A DNA stretch of 64,000 bases from Plumapathes pennacea (Eukaryota > Cnidaria > Anthozoa > Antipatharia > Myriopathidae): NCBI GenBank assembly GCA_964036295.1, contig OZ038469.1, positions 4,542,067 to 4,606,066 of the forward strand. The letters run 5' to 3'. Positions 1 to 36,900 of this stretch are shown here, piece by piece. The notes below the pieces were generated by a model, which saw only the letters and a program-made list of their open reading frames with translations, ran no database searches and was not told the origin of the DNA. The translations under genes were made by a program, and so were the position numbers. The number at the start of each line of letters is the position of its first letter. Position 1 is the first letter of the stretch.

Positions 1-474
1 CATCGCTAATCAGGTCTTCACAGCATATTGTTGTTCGTGCAGTTAATTCTGACATTAAACCTTTGAACTGTCAGCCGTGACGCAATAAGAATTCAATTAT
101 TTATATCATACAAAAGGAGAAAATATTAACCTGATGGGTTTTCAGATAATGCATTGTCTGGTTTCTTGAATTCATGCCTGAAAAGCAATGTGGGGTGCCA
201 TTTCACACAGTAGGAACCAGCGATAGAAATGCAGTGAAATTAGGCTTCGTTCCCGTGCGCTTGTAACAACATCAAGTAACACCTAAAGGACAAGCTAACT
301 GCTTTATTAATGTTCTATTTTATAAACAGTAACAAAGGTGTGTTGTGTGGTGAGAGCAAATGGCTTGTTAATCTTGCAGGATGAGCTCATTCACACATTA
401 ACTTAATACCTATAATGTGTAAATGCTATTTCCCTCCTTTCTTCACTTAAAGGTATAGCTTCGATGAACCAATC
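1..474. other. AT-rich intergenic sequence upstream of the GPCR
   Basis: No supported reading frame, RNA gene or clear repeat is visible here. The stretch should hold the GPCR 5' UTR and promoter. A pyrimidine-rich run followed by an AG lies near 451, so an upstream non-coding exon spliced close to the start codon is possible but not shown. Confidence 0.5.
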
Positions 475-1509
475 ATGGCGCTCAATGGAAGCTCTACCAC
501 CGGCGTTCCAACTTTTGAGCTGGCAGCCTCCTTGATCTCGTTTTCGGTCCTCACTGCAGTCGCCACTCCAGCGAACGGTTTTCTCATAGCTGCCTTCGTT
601 TACAACCGACGCCTTCGGAGCGTCACGAACGTGTTAGTAATCGGCCTGGCGTGTGCGGACCTTCTCGTTGGAATACTGGCTATTCCATGTTGGATGTCCG
701 TTTTCATCAAACAGTTCTACCACGCGGCAATGGGTGTCGTTTCGTACCAGTTTTATATCACACTGGACATCTTCATTGGCTGCGCCGCCATCTTACAGCT
801 GACCAGTATCAGCCTGGAGCGCTGTCACGCGGTGACGAGGCCCATAAAGCACCGCCTCTTGTCCAAGAAGATGTTCTACGGCGCCCTGGTCGCAGCGTGG
901 GTCGCCGCTGCTTTCATCGCTTCGCTCCACCCAATGCAGTCACACAAATGGGAAAAAGTGTACACCGCCCTCCTAACAGCCGTCTGCTTCGTCCTTCCGT
1001 CCGCCGTCATCTCCGTCGCTTACGTCCAAGTGTTCGTTACCACGCGACGGCCAAACCAAGTTCAACGTAACGCGCAAAAGGCTCACTTGGCTCGAGAAAC
1101 TCGCTTGTCGCTGACTGTTGTGATGATCACCTTGCTCTTCGTCGCCACGTGGTTGCCTCTCTTTGCTCTCACACTCGTCGCGACCTACATTCCCAAATAC
1201 TACCCGCAGTCTTCGCTTCTACTGATGTTCGCAAAGTGGATGCACTACAGCAGCAGTGTCATTAATCCTTTCCTCTACGCCTTCCGCAATAATGACATCA
1301 AAGTGACAATCCGGGTCATGTTGTGCAGGTTCTTCTTCAGGAAGGGCCCTAGCCTGAGGGAGCTCTCCTACGTCAGCAGCTTGCGCACCACCTCGTTCAG
1401 CGTGATCTCGCGGGGGTCCTGCAGTTCGAGTGTAAGACGACCAAGCAACTCTTCAAGCAGCGGCAGAAAAAGAAGCACGTCCAGCGATGGAAATAACAAT
1501 GCTGGCTAA
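475..1509 (+). CDS. Class A (rhodopsin-family) G protein-coupled receptor, single exon
   Basis: Plasma-membrane receptor of 344 residues with seven hydrophobic segments, expected to couple an unknown extracellular ligand to G proteins. Visible landmarks: N34 in TM1, D62 in the TM2 motif LACAD, an E-R-C triplet (115-117) in place of D/E-R-Y after TM3, W226 and P228 in TM6 (TWLP), and N-P-F-L-Y (264-268) in TM7 followed by helix 8. C284 could be palmitoylated. The tail from about 300 is Ser/Arg-rich, as in receptors phosphorylated by kinases. N4 is an N-glycosylation sequon. The extracellular start of TM3 and the short second loop lack the usual disulfide cysteines. The start has a good context (atcATGG). 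The gene has no intron, as is common for cnidarian amine/peptide-like class A receptors. Ligand and subfamily cannot be named from sequence alone. Confidence 0.93.
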   Translation: MALNGSSTTGVPTFELAASLISFSVLTAVATPANGFLIAAFVYNRRLRSVTNVLVIGLACADLLVGILAIPCWMSVFIKQFYHAAMGVVSYQFYITLDIFIGCAAILQLTSISLERCHAVTRPIKHRLLSKKMFYGALVAAWVAAAFIASLHPMQSHKWEKVYTALLTAVCFVLPSAVISVAYVQVFVTTRRPNQVQRNAQKAHLARETRLSLTVVMITLLFVATWLPLFALTLVATYIPKYYPQSSLLLMFAKWMHYSSSVINPFLYAFRNNDIKVTIRVMLCRFFFRKGPSLRELSYVSSLRTTSFSVISRGSCSSSVRRPSNSSSSGRKRSTSSDGNNNAG

Positions 1510-2648
1510 AACTTTGACTTTTAGTTCAGGTTTGCAAGTGGCTTAGTCCATTCACAGCCTTTCTCGATTTACACAGGACGAGTGTAGGCAGAAACAAGAC
1601 TGAAGTGCCTTGTGCAAAACATGAGCTTATAGATCGCAAGAGCAGTATTTAATATTGATTCGATCGAGGAGCATTTTTGTTCCAATTGCATTAATTAACA
1701 GACATCGAAGATCCAAGCTTTTAGATACTTCAACGCTTAGTCATAACTTAACTGCCAATGAAAACTACATGTAAATACTCAAAACGCAGTGCACAGTTTC
1801 GTGGGCCTAACACAGAAGTTGCATAATTTTAAATAAAATATTTCTTTCGAAATTGGGCAGGGCTGGAAGGTAGATACACTCGTGGAAGGCGAAAGCAACT
1901 GGCAGCATTAGGCCCTGTTTATATGGAAGGAGGGTGACCCTCCTGGAAGGGTCGCGCGCCTTACTCATTCACACTAACCGCAGCGCGATAACTCAGATAG
2001 GCGCCGTAGAAATGAAACAAAGTTACTTTCAACGAGACATCGCGTATTACTTAATTATATTACCTATTTCTTGTGTGTATTGTATCACATCATTACTAAA
2101 GTTACGTTTTATTCTTGTTCTCTGGATATTTAAATTTTCTCTTTACGGAAAATTGTGAAGAAATGGAAAGTTACAAGAGACATGCGCAGTTGTGGCGGCG
2201 TCGTGTGAATAGGTTTTTACACATTCCTGCATTGACAAAGGTCTTGAGTGTCTCTAAGCCTGAAGTCTTCCATCATGCCTGAAGACCTGGCTGCAGTACT
2301 TTGACAGCACAAATTAAACAATTCAGAAGACACTACTGTATACACTTTTAAACTAAGGCCCAGTTCAAACGCCGAACTTCACGAGTCAAACTCAATGCAA
2401 ATTAGACAATGGCTTCGACCCAGGTTAAGTTAAGTCTAACCTCAGCTTTAAAACGATATCATACTGCAGGTACATGTAATGTACATGTACGTGTCATGTT
2501 CTAATGGGGCACAAGGGAACAACTCTTGATCCATATATATTAACGCTGAAAGTTCCCTGGTACTGTACCTTGATTGTGCATGGAAGTGACAACCCAACAG
2601 GAATGCACTGCACATTTCTGTCTTCACAAATGTGCATTAAGTCTTCCA
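1510..2648. other. GPCR 3' flank and intergenic sequence
   Basis: A candidate polyadenylation signal AATAAA lies at 1832-1837, about 320 bases after the GPCR stop. The open frame at 1934-2158 has no recognisable domain and is not called. At about 2355-2420 there is a worn sequence resembling one arm of the foldback at 26015-26138 (shared text around CAAACTCAATGCAAAT), so it is probably a MITE relic. A short ACATGTA-rich palindrome lies near 2467-2492. Confidence 0.5.
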
Positions 2649-4567
2649 TCATACCTTAAGATCCTGTAGCACTCTTAAAGTTTCCCCACAAACCTTGAGT
2701 AAGTTACACAGCCGAATCGATTCCTCTGTGGAGTGACAACTTTTCAGTGCACTACTGGCCCAGAGAATCTTGTCATTGATTGCATTCACAGCGATGGCCA
2801 CTGCCTCGGCATTGCACATAGTGACTTTACTTGAAGACTCTTTTGGGGTGTCTTTCGGATCTGATGAAGTGGCAAACGTAGGGCCTGTACTTAATGAGTG
2901 TTCTTGCTCCATCTCGTGCTTGACCAAAGCTTGGGTGAAGAAAATACACGAGTTTAAGCATAGACCCTATGCAAAAAGAGTGGAAGACTGGGAATAAACA
3001 GCTTAAAGTTTGACTTTCAACAGAAAACTACCAATAAGTACTACAAGAAAAAAACACTTGTTTCAGGTGGCATCTCTGCAATTTGAATAATTATAATATA
3101 TTAAATTGAAGCAGAGTTATTTTAACTCAAAGTCACAGGAAAAATATGAAAGTGAGGCTGGTAAGGCCAACTTGGCTTTCTCCATAAAAATCTCTTAAAA
3201 TTGAAATAGCTGTAATATTCTTGGTTCTCAAGCTACAACTTTCAAATTTCTGAAAAGTATGACTATTTTTTATGTACTTTCACTCATAAAATCATAGGAC
3301 ATGCCTTTTTCCACAGAGTACTGTAAGGTTTACACATAAAGCAAGGAAAAACCCAGCCAAGTGTAACATAGTAGCCAAGTGAATTGAAGAGAATAACTAT
3401 GCTGTCAGTGGAAAATATGCACAATCATGGTACAGCACCATACTCAATATTTGCACTCAGGTCAGTTTTGTATTAATGCAAGTGAACTACAGTACATGAT
3501 TGTACTGCTGTTTAAGGCAGTTGCTTACTTGGTTGTTTTGCTGGTTCCTCGGCAACATCAACTTCAAAACAAGCAACACAGTAGTTGTCCTTATCCCGAT
3601 ACTTCAGAAGCACAGTCTGATAAAAAGAGATAAATAATAAGTTATTAACAATGATATAATGATAACTAGAATGTTCATTTATATTCACAAATGTTCCCTT
3701 GGCCAAAAATATATTGTCAGAGATACACAGTGTGTATGTATGATATACATTTGACAGTACAAACTACATTAGAGCAAACATTTATCATATATACTGTCCA
3801 AAAATTTACATTTGCTTGATTGTTCAATGCATGCAGGTATGTAGAATAACATAATGTTTCCATCACAAGCATTTGAGCAAATTCATAATTGGGCAGGGTC
3901 CAAACGTCAATTGCCCATTTGCTAATGCAATATTCTCACACACCACTGGGAGCTATTGTCAAGCTGACCGCCACCACCTGACTTCTTTATTTCTCAAACA
4001 ATGCAACCAAACTTGGCTTACATCCTAACACAACTACTAGCTACACGAATACGCTAGATAAAACCTGTATATAACACATTCTAAATAAAAACTCTCTTTA
4101 GAAATGTCATTTCCAGTTCACTGAGGGTTGGGTGGGTACTGAAAGGCTCTGACTAAGTCAACAATGGCAGCCAGCATAACAAACAACTGAACTCAGACAC
4201 CTTCGGTGTGAGAGAAAACATTTTCCACTTCTTTCGTTCCTCAGCCAGTGGATTTAATACAACATGGTAGTTTTATGAAGACGTTGGAGACTCAGGAAAT
4301 TTTATCTGGGTTCAGGCCTAAACTTCATTTTATCAATCTATAGCATCCCCACCCTCCCCCTACTGTACCCTGCAACCCCACCCACTCCCCCTACTCAACT
4401 GAGTCCAGACCTGTGCATTTCTAATCATCCATTAATAAAACAACACTTACCCCACACTTGTCACAGCATGTTCCCAGCATACGATACCCCTGCAACATGT
4501 ACTGACCCAAAAGACCACTGATTTTATCTGTCCTTTCATGGCGTTTCCTGTATTCCTCTTCAGACAT
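2649..4567 (-). CDS. ZNRD2: ZNRD2 / SSSCA1 (Auto_anti-p27 family) zinc-ribbon protein, 3 exons
   Basis: Spliced gene on the minus strand: exon 1 4567-4451, exon 2 3616-3529, exon 3 2929-2649. Lengths 117+88+281 give 486 nt, or 161 aa, with GT-AG borders and matching phases. Exon 1 holds the family motif LQGYRMLG followed by the first zinc-ribbon knuckle C-D-K-C. Exon 2 holds the second knuckle (YCVAC), so the intron splits the zinc ribbon. Exon 3 ends in the conserved C-terminal helix (ILWASSALKS... to ETLRVLQDL), which matches the end of human ZNRD2. An in-frame TGA at 4579-4577 supports the chosen ATG. The protein is shorter than the human one (199 aa), mainly in the linker and at the N terminus. 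The human protein was found as an anticentromere-type autoantigen; its molecular role is poorly defined. The gene is head to head with NUP133. Confidence 0.92.
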
Positions 4568-5388
4568 CTTGCTACCTCACAAAATTCAAATTCACTTCCT
4601 GTCAAGTATAGTGTGATGTGACGTGTCAGGGTATTAATCATGACAACACCTCAACAATATTAGATCAATATTAAAACCCATCCCAAGTCTACTATACCAA
4701 GGTACACCCTCCCCACCCCAACCTGCAAAAATGGACCCTGCACTGGCTGCTCAGGTGGAAGTGGATCATCCCTTTTGATTTAAAATATGCAATTATTGTA
4801 TGCGAACTTTTGGGATGAAATTAGGGAAACCAACAGAGTGATGATTTAAGATCATGATCTGGTGTACAGTATTACTAAAATCATAATTATCAAAATACAA
4901 AATAGTACGTATAAATGCAAATCTCAACTTGAAATCAGTCAAACGACAGATCACGTCTCTGACCTTTTGGGCCAGGGGACATTTGTGTATCTCTAGTATC
5001 ATATGGAATACTGAGAGAATGTAAATAGCATTCTGATCTTACTTGCAAAGAAATCCCAAAAAAACTTTCTAAGGCTAATCGACGAGATTCGAACGCACGA
5101 TCTTCGCGATTCTGGGCTTTCTCCACAAAATGATTAATATCAACGTCAATAAGGCAAATTGCGGAAGTTCGCAATCAAAAAGGTAAGGAAAATAGCAGCA
5201 CTTGACGATAGATTTTTACCTGCTCATCAAAAACAGCAGAAGTTCTTCTTCGTATGCGACCTCGCACGTGCACCAGGATGGTCAGCAGTCTTCTTCCAAT
5301 GGCCAATCAGTGCTGAGTTCCCAGGGCCGCATGTGTTGGCGCCAGGAAATACAATATGGCCGATTTTTGAGCGATAAAAACAACTGCC
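4568..5388. promoter_or_regulatory. Divergent ZNRD2-NUP133 promoter region
   Basis: The 821 bases between two outward-facing start codons must contain both transcription starts unless there are distant 5' exons. The NUP133-proximal 250 bases are richer in CG and carry motifs typical of TATA-less housekeeping promoters: an ETS-like core (GCGGAAGT, about 5160), paired CCAAT boxes (CCAATGGCCAATCA, about 5296-5309), an E2F-like TTGGCGCC (about 5336) and a YY1-like AATATGGCCG (about 5353). No TATA box stands out. Motif calls are by eye; shared control is inference. Confidence 0.55.
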
Positions 5389-31351
<25,963 letters not shown>

Positions 31352-32378
31352 CACATTATGAAGGCTTACATAAAGACTCTAATTTATCACTATCAGTCAC
31401 TCAGAGCAGGATTCGCGCCGGAAATACGTTTTTTGACGCAACTTCCGTTGGTCAGCGTTCATCACTATTCTAACTTGAAATATCAACAAACCTTTTCTTG
31501 TGCAAAAGTTACGTTTTATAAAAAATAGGCTGAACTGTGTATACGCGAGTACTGAAACTAAGTTTTGTGCTTCCTGATACCAACCATCTGATCGGACATT
31601 GTTCCGTCAGCCAATCAGCATCCAAAAAGTTTAATCAGGAATAAAAAGCCCATGAGACCTTGCGTGCCTCATAGCTTGACTGAACCAAGACGTGTCGGCC
31701 ATGTTGGATTAGAACGGTCTTCGTTGTTTACAGCATTGAATCAATTTTAATGCGAAAAGACCTCTAGAAATGGACTCTCATGAGGAAAATGTTTATTCGT
31801 ATCGGTGATTCTTCTACCATTAGCAGAATAGACGGAATAACGGTTTGTTCGGAATGGACAGTGAGAATAGTCGAGGGGCACCACGACTTGAATCAAAACT
31901 CGCACACACCGATAGCTGTTTCACTGTGTGCGCGCGCAAAGGATTATTGGCTTTTTTCTCTTAGATACCCAGAAATCAACTGGATCTAAATTTCCGATCA
32001 CCTGGATGCTGGTGTATACAGTGTCTTGTGTTTTTCGAAGTTATTTCAAGAGTTGTTTAGCAGGTAGTGATACAGTGTTACAGCTTCCATTTTAGGCCTT
32101 GTCCACGCTATGCCGGCATTTTCATATTTCAGACGACCTAAAACGAATCAAAAACGATTACTGTGGACGGAGAATTGTTCATTAACGGAAAAGAATTGCG
32201 TTTTCGAAAAATCCCGGACTCTTGTGGACACCAGAGAACTTTTATTTAAAGTACAACAGTAGCAAAACTATAGTTTTGTAATAAAAAAGTGAACAGATAG
32301 AATCAAATTTGTCAATCTAACTCTGATTGGCCGAGAAGACAGCCAATCACAACAGCTTCTGATTTGTTTAGTTGGACT
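31352..32378. other. NUP133 3' flank
   Basis: A candidate polyadenylation signal AATAAA is at 31640-31645, about 290 bases after the stop. Frames such as 31780-31989 have no recognisable domain. No other gene is supported. Confidence 0.5.
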
Positions 32379-32609
32379 TTAACCCTTTCCCTGTCATGAT
32401 CAAAATACAGATTCTCCCAACCTTTTAAAAAATATATAGTGTCAACGAAGTAAACTAACGGTCAAAAGCATATTTAAAGTCAATTTTCCTCTTTGCGGAA
32501 GTCTCGTTTCCGACTTGTCCTTTGACGGCGGTGAATTTTGCCTAGAACTATTCAAATATTTCACAGTGATTCAACTATCAATTCTCACTTAGATCTTGGG
32601 AATGAAACA
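32379..32609. mobile_element. TTAA-type MITE, copy E, at the satellite's left edge
   Basis: Starts TTAACCCTTTCCCTG (TTAA 32379-32382) and ends near TTGGGAATGAAAC. The interior AAAATACAGATTCTCCCAA matches the family. Its right end abuts the first decayed satellite monomer. Confidence 0.65.
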
Positions 32610-32611
32610 AC

Positions 32612-33217
32612 ATGTTTTTGGCCGAATCTCAAAATCGAAGTACAGTCTCGGCGAAATATGAGAATCGCTTGAAATTTTAAGGTTCCTGGATGTACACCGA
32701 AGGTCGTGATACGCAATTCATGATTAATATATAGAACGGGCCGCGAGTAATCAGGCAATTCACCGTTTTTACTCAAAAGAACATAAAGTTTTGCGAAGAT
32801 TCTTGTTATATCTCGTCAACGGCTGAAACAATATAAGACAAATGTATTTCAAAAAGTCTTTTTATAACCCCAAAAGGTTTCCTGAAAGTTTGAAGAGTAT
32901 TAAATTTAAAAAATTTAAAAGGCTATATAGGCCATTCTTGGCCCAATCTCAAAATCGAAGTACAGTCTCGGCGTAATACCGGAATTACATGAAACTTTCG
33001 GGAAATGTTTCTGGATGTATACCGAAGGTTTTGATATAGAATTCATGATAATGTACAGAGCAGGCCGCGAGCAATTAGACTCAAAATTAATTTCGCGTAA
33101 CAGTTCACCCTTTTCAATAAAAAGATCATAACAATGCATAGGTTTATTGCTGTATCTCGTCAACCGTTGAAAAAGGAAAGACACTTGTATTGCAAATAGC
33201 TCGTTATAGCTATAGCC
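32612..33217. repeat. Decayed satellite monomers at the left edge
   Basis: Two diverged monomers begin near 32612 and 32933 with TTTTTGGCCGAATCTCAAAA or a close variant. They keep core blocks of the main array (CTCGTCAACGG, AAATGTATT.CAAAAA, TTTCCTGAAAGTTT) but are far more diverged from the consensus than units inside the array. Confidence 0.8.
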
Positions 33218-33220
33218 TTA

Positions 33221-33713
33221 AGCCACATGCACATGAGCAAGTTTTCTATGACAAGTTTTCTGCGACAAGTTTTTTTTTTTGCTCGTGTACATGAAAAAAT
33301 TTGGGCAAATTTTCTGTGACAAATGCATTTCCTGAAAAGCTGGGGTGCTAGCTTTTTTATGACAAGGAAAACTTGTCACATGCGAAATTTGCTCGTGTAC
33401 ACGAAAACTTGTCAAAGTTTTCCGGAAAACTTTAGCTCCCATGTCTTCAATTGCGAGCGTGTTCGCACGGTCAAGACGGCGGCATCCACAACATTGACAA
33501 CAAAGTCTTTGAATTAACCAAATAATGCAATTAGCCTCTTGCTGGAAGCTTTGAGATCACGCGAAAAGTTTATGGAATTCCAAGTCAGGAGGAAAAGAAA
33601 CAACGAAAATTTGTCAAAAAATTTGTGAAAATAAAGTTGCTCGACCGTGTACACGGGCAAATCATTTGTCACAGAAAACGTGTCATAGAAAACTTACTCG
33701 TGTACATGGGACC
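33221..33713. mobile_element. PIF/Harbinger-like MITE with about 50-bp TIRs and TTA flanks
   Basis: The left end (AGCCACATGCACATGAGCAA, then GTTTTCTATGACAAG) is mirrored by the right end (ATAGAAAACTTACTCGTG, then TACATGGGACC). TTA lies directly outside both ends (33218-33220 and 33714-33716), fitting a 3-bp target duplication. The interior repeats TTTTCTGTGACAA-like text. It lies within the decayed edge of the satellite. Confidence 0.75.
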
Positions 33714-33725
33714 TTACTATTACTA

Positions 33726-33957
33726 CTAGGCTCGGAGCGGTCACCGCTCCTGCTCCCGTACTAGGCTCGGAGCGGTCACCGCTCCTGCTCCCGTACAAGA
33801 CCCGGAGCGGTCACCGCTCCTGATCCCGTACGATTTGGAGCGGTTACCGCAAATGCTCCCGTACTAGACTCGGAGCGGTTACCGCTCCTGCTCCCGTACG
33901 ATTCGGAGAGGTTACCACAAATGCTCCGTACTAGACTCGGAGCGGTTACCGCTCCTG
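33726..33957. repeat. 35-bp hairpin minisatellite, about 6-7 copies
   Basis: Units alternate a near-perfect palindrome (GGAGCGGTCACCGCTCC or the GGTTACC variant) with CTGCTCCCGTACTAG. Each single strand could form a row of GC-rich hairpins. It sits between the MITE and the main satellite. Confidence 0.88.
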
Positions 33958-33959
33958 GC

Positions 33960-36900
33960 TATACCCATTTTTGGCCCAATCTCAAAATCGAAGTCTCGGC
34001 ATAATACTGGAATCGAATGAAACTTTCAGACAATGTTCCAGCATGAATACCGAAGGCTTTTTTTGTACAATTTAAAATGATAATATATAAAGGGGGCCGC
34101 CAGTCAGGGTGAACTTTTTAAAGATTAGTTTTGTCAAAATTCGAACATTTTTTGACCATCTCAGAATCGCATGAAATTTTCAGGAATCGTTCCTGGGACT
34201 ATGCCGACGGGTTTTGCATAGTTTTTGTAAACTTTTAGCCCGCTCGTTGTCAGAAATTAAAGCAAATTAGGGCAAATCACGCAGTAATTAAAACATCACA
34301 CCTTTCGAGAAAAGGAGCAAACTTTAACTCTATATCTTCCCAACGGATCAAGATAGATAAAGCAAATGTATTGCAAAAATTCTTCCTATAGCCCAAATAA
34401 TGTTTCCTGAAAGTTTCAAGAGTTTTCAATTTTTGGCCAAAATCGGCAAAAAACCCTGTGCTATAGCCTTAGTATTTTGTCAAATTTCCAACATTTTTTG
34501 ACCATCTCAGAATCGCATGAAATTTTCAGGAATCGTCCCTGGGACTATGGCGACGGGTTTTGCATAGTTTTTGTAAACTTTTAGCCTGCGCGTCGTGAGA
34601 AATTAGAGCAAATTAGGGAAAATAACGCACTAATTAAAACAACGCACCTTTCGAGAAAAGGAGCAAACTTTAACTGCTATATCTTCCCAACGGATCAAGA
34701 TAGATAAAGCAAATGTATTGCAAAAACTCTTCTAACAGCCAAAATAATGTTTCCTGAAAGTTTCAAGAGTTTTCAATTTTTGGCCAAAATCGGCAAAAAA
34801 CCCTGTGCTATAGCCTTAGTATTTTGTCAAAATTCCAACATTTTTTGACCATCTCAGAATCGCATGAAATTTTCAGGAATCGTCCCTGGGACTATGGCGA
34901 CGGGTTTTGTATAGTTTTTGTAAACTTTTAGCGAGCGCGTCGTCAGAAATTAGAGCAAATTAGGGCAAATCACGCACTAATTAAAACATCACACCTTTCG
35001 AGAAAAGGAGCAAACTTGAACTGCTATATCTCGCCAACGGATCAAGATAGATAAAGCAAATGTATTGAAAAAACTCTTCTTATAGTCCAAAGAAAGTTTC
35101 CTGACAGTTTCAAGAGTTTTCAATTTTTGGCCAAAATCGGCAAAAAACCCTGTGCTATAGCCTTAGTATTTTGTCAAAATTCCAACATTTTTTGACCATC
35201 TCAGAATCGCATGAAATTTTCAGGAATCGTCCCTGGGACTATGGCGACGGGTTTTGCATAGTTTTCGTAAACTTTTAGCAAGCGCGTCGTGAGAAATTAT
35301 AGCAAATTAGGGAAAATAACGCACTAATTAAAACAACGCACCTTTCGAGAAAAGGAGCAAACTTTAACTGCTATATCTTCCCAACGGATCAAGATAGATA
35401 AAGCAAATGTATTGCAAAAACTCTTCTAACAGCCAAAATAATGTTTCCTGAAAGTTTCAAGAGTTTTCAATTTTTGGCCAAAATCAGCAAAAAACCCTGT
35501 GCTATAGCCTTAGTATTTTGTCAAAATTCCAACATTTTTTGACCATCTCAGAATCGCATGAAATTTTCAGGAATCGTCCCTGGGACTATGGCGACGGGTT
35601 TTGTATAGTTTTTGTAAACTTTTAGCGAGCGCGTCGTCAGAAATTAGAGCAAATTAGGGCAAATCACGCACTAATTAAAACATCACACCTTTCGAGAAAA
35701 GGGGCAAACTCGAACTGCTATATCTCGCCAACGGATCAAGATAGATAAAGCAAATGTATTGCAAAAACTCTTCTTATAGTCCAAAGAAAGTTTCCTGACA
35801 GTTTCAAGAGTTTTCAATTTTTGGCCAAAATCGGCAAAAAACCCTGTGCTATAGCCTTAGTATTTTGTCAAAATTCCAACATTTTTTGACCATCTCAGAA
35901 TCGCATGAAATTTTCAGGAATCGTCCCTGGGACTATGGCGACGGGTTTTGCATAGTTTTCTTAAACTTTTAGCGAGCGCGGCGTCAGAAATTAGAGCAAA
36001 TTAGGGCAAATCACGCACTAATTAGAACATCACACCTTTCGAGAAAAGCAGTAAAATTAACTGCTATATCTCGCCAACGGATCAAGATAGATAAAGCAAA
36101 TGTATTGCAAAAACACTTCTTATAGTCCAAAGAAAGTTTCCTGACAGTTTCAAGAGTTTTCAATTTTTGGCCAAAATCGGCAAAAAACCCTGTGCTATAG
36201 CCTTAGTATTTTGTCAAATTTCCAACATTTTTTGACCATCTCAGAATCGCATGAAATTTTCAGGAATCGTTCCTGGGACCATGGCGACGGGTTGTTCATA
36301 GTTTTTGTAAACTTTTAGCGAGCGCGTCGTCAGAAATTAGAGCAAAGTAGGGCAAATCACGCACTAATTAAAACATCACACCATTCGAGAAAAGGAGCAA
36401 ACTTGAACCGCTATATCTCGCCAAAGGATCAAGATAGATAAAGCAAATGTATTGCAAAAACTCTTCTTATAGTCCAAAGAAAGTTTCCTGACAGTTTCAA
36501 GAGTTTTCAATTTTTGGCCAAAATCGGCAAAAAACCCTGTGCTATAGCCTTAGTATTTTGTCAAAATTCCAACATTTTTTGACCATCTCAAAATCGCATG
36601 AAATTTTCAGGAATCGTCCCTGGGACTATGGCGACGGGTTTTGCATAATTTTCTTAAACTTTTAGCGAGCGCGGCGTCAGAAATTAGAGCAAATTAGGGC
36701 AAATCACGCACTAATTAAAACATCACACCTTTCGAGAAAAGGAGTAAATTTAACTGCTATATCTCGCCAACGGATCAAGATAGATAAAGCAAATGTATTG
36801 CAAAAACACTTGTTATAGTCCAAAGAAAGTTTCCTGAAAGTTTCAAGAGTTTTCAATTTTTGGCCAAAATCGGCAAAAAACCCTGTGCTATAGCCTTAGT

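Noticed and set aside
5080..5130. tRNA gene on the reverse strand
   Set aside because: Only a box B-like GTTCGAATCTC is present; no box A or acceptor stem.
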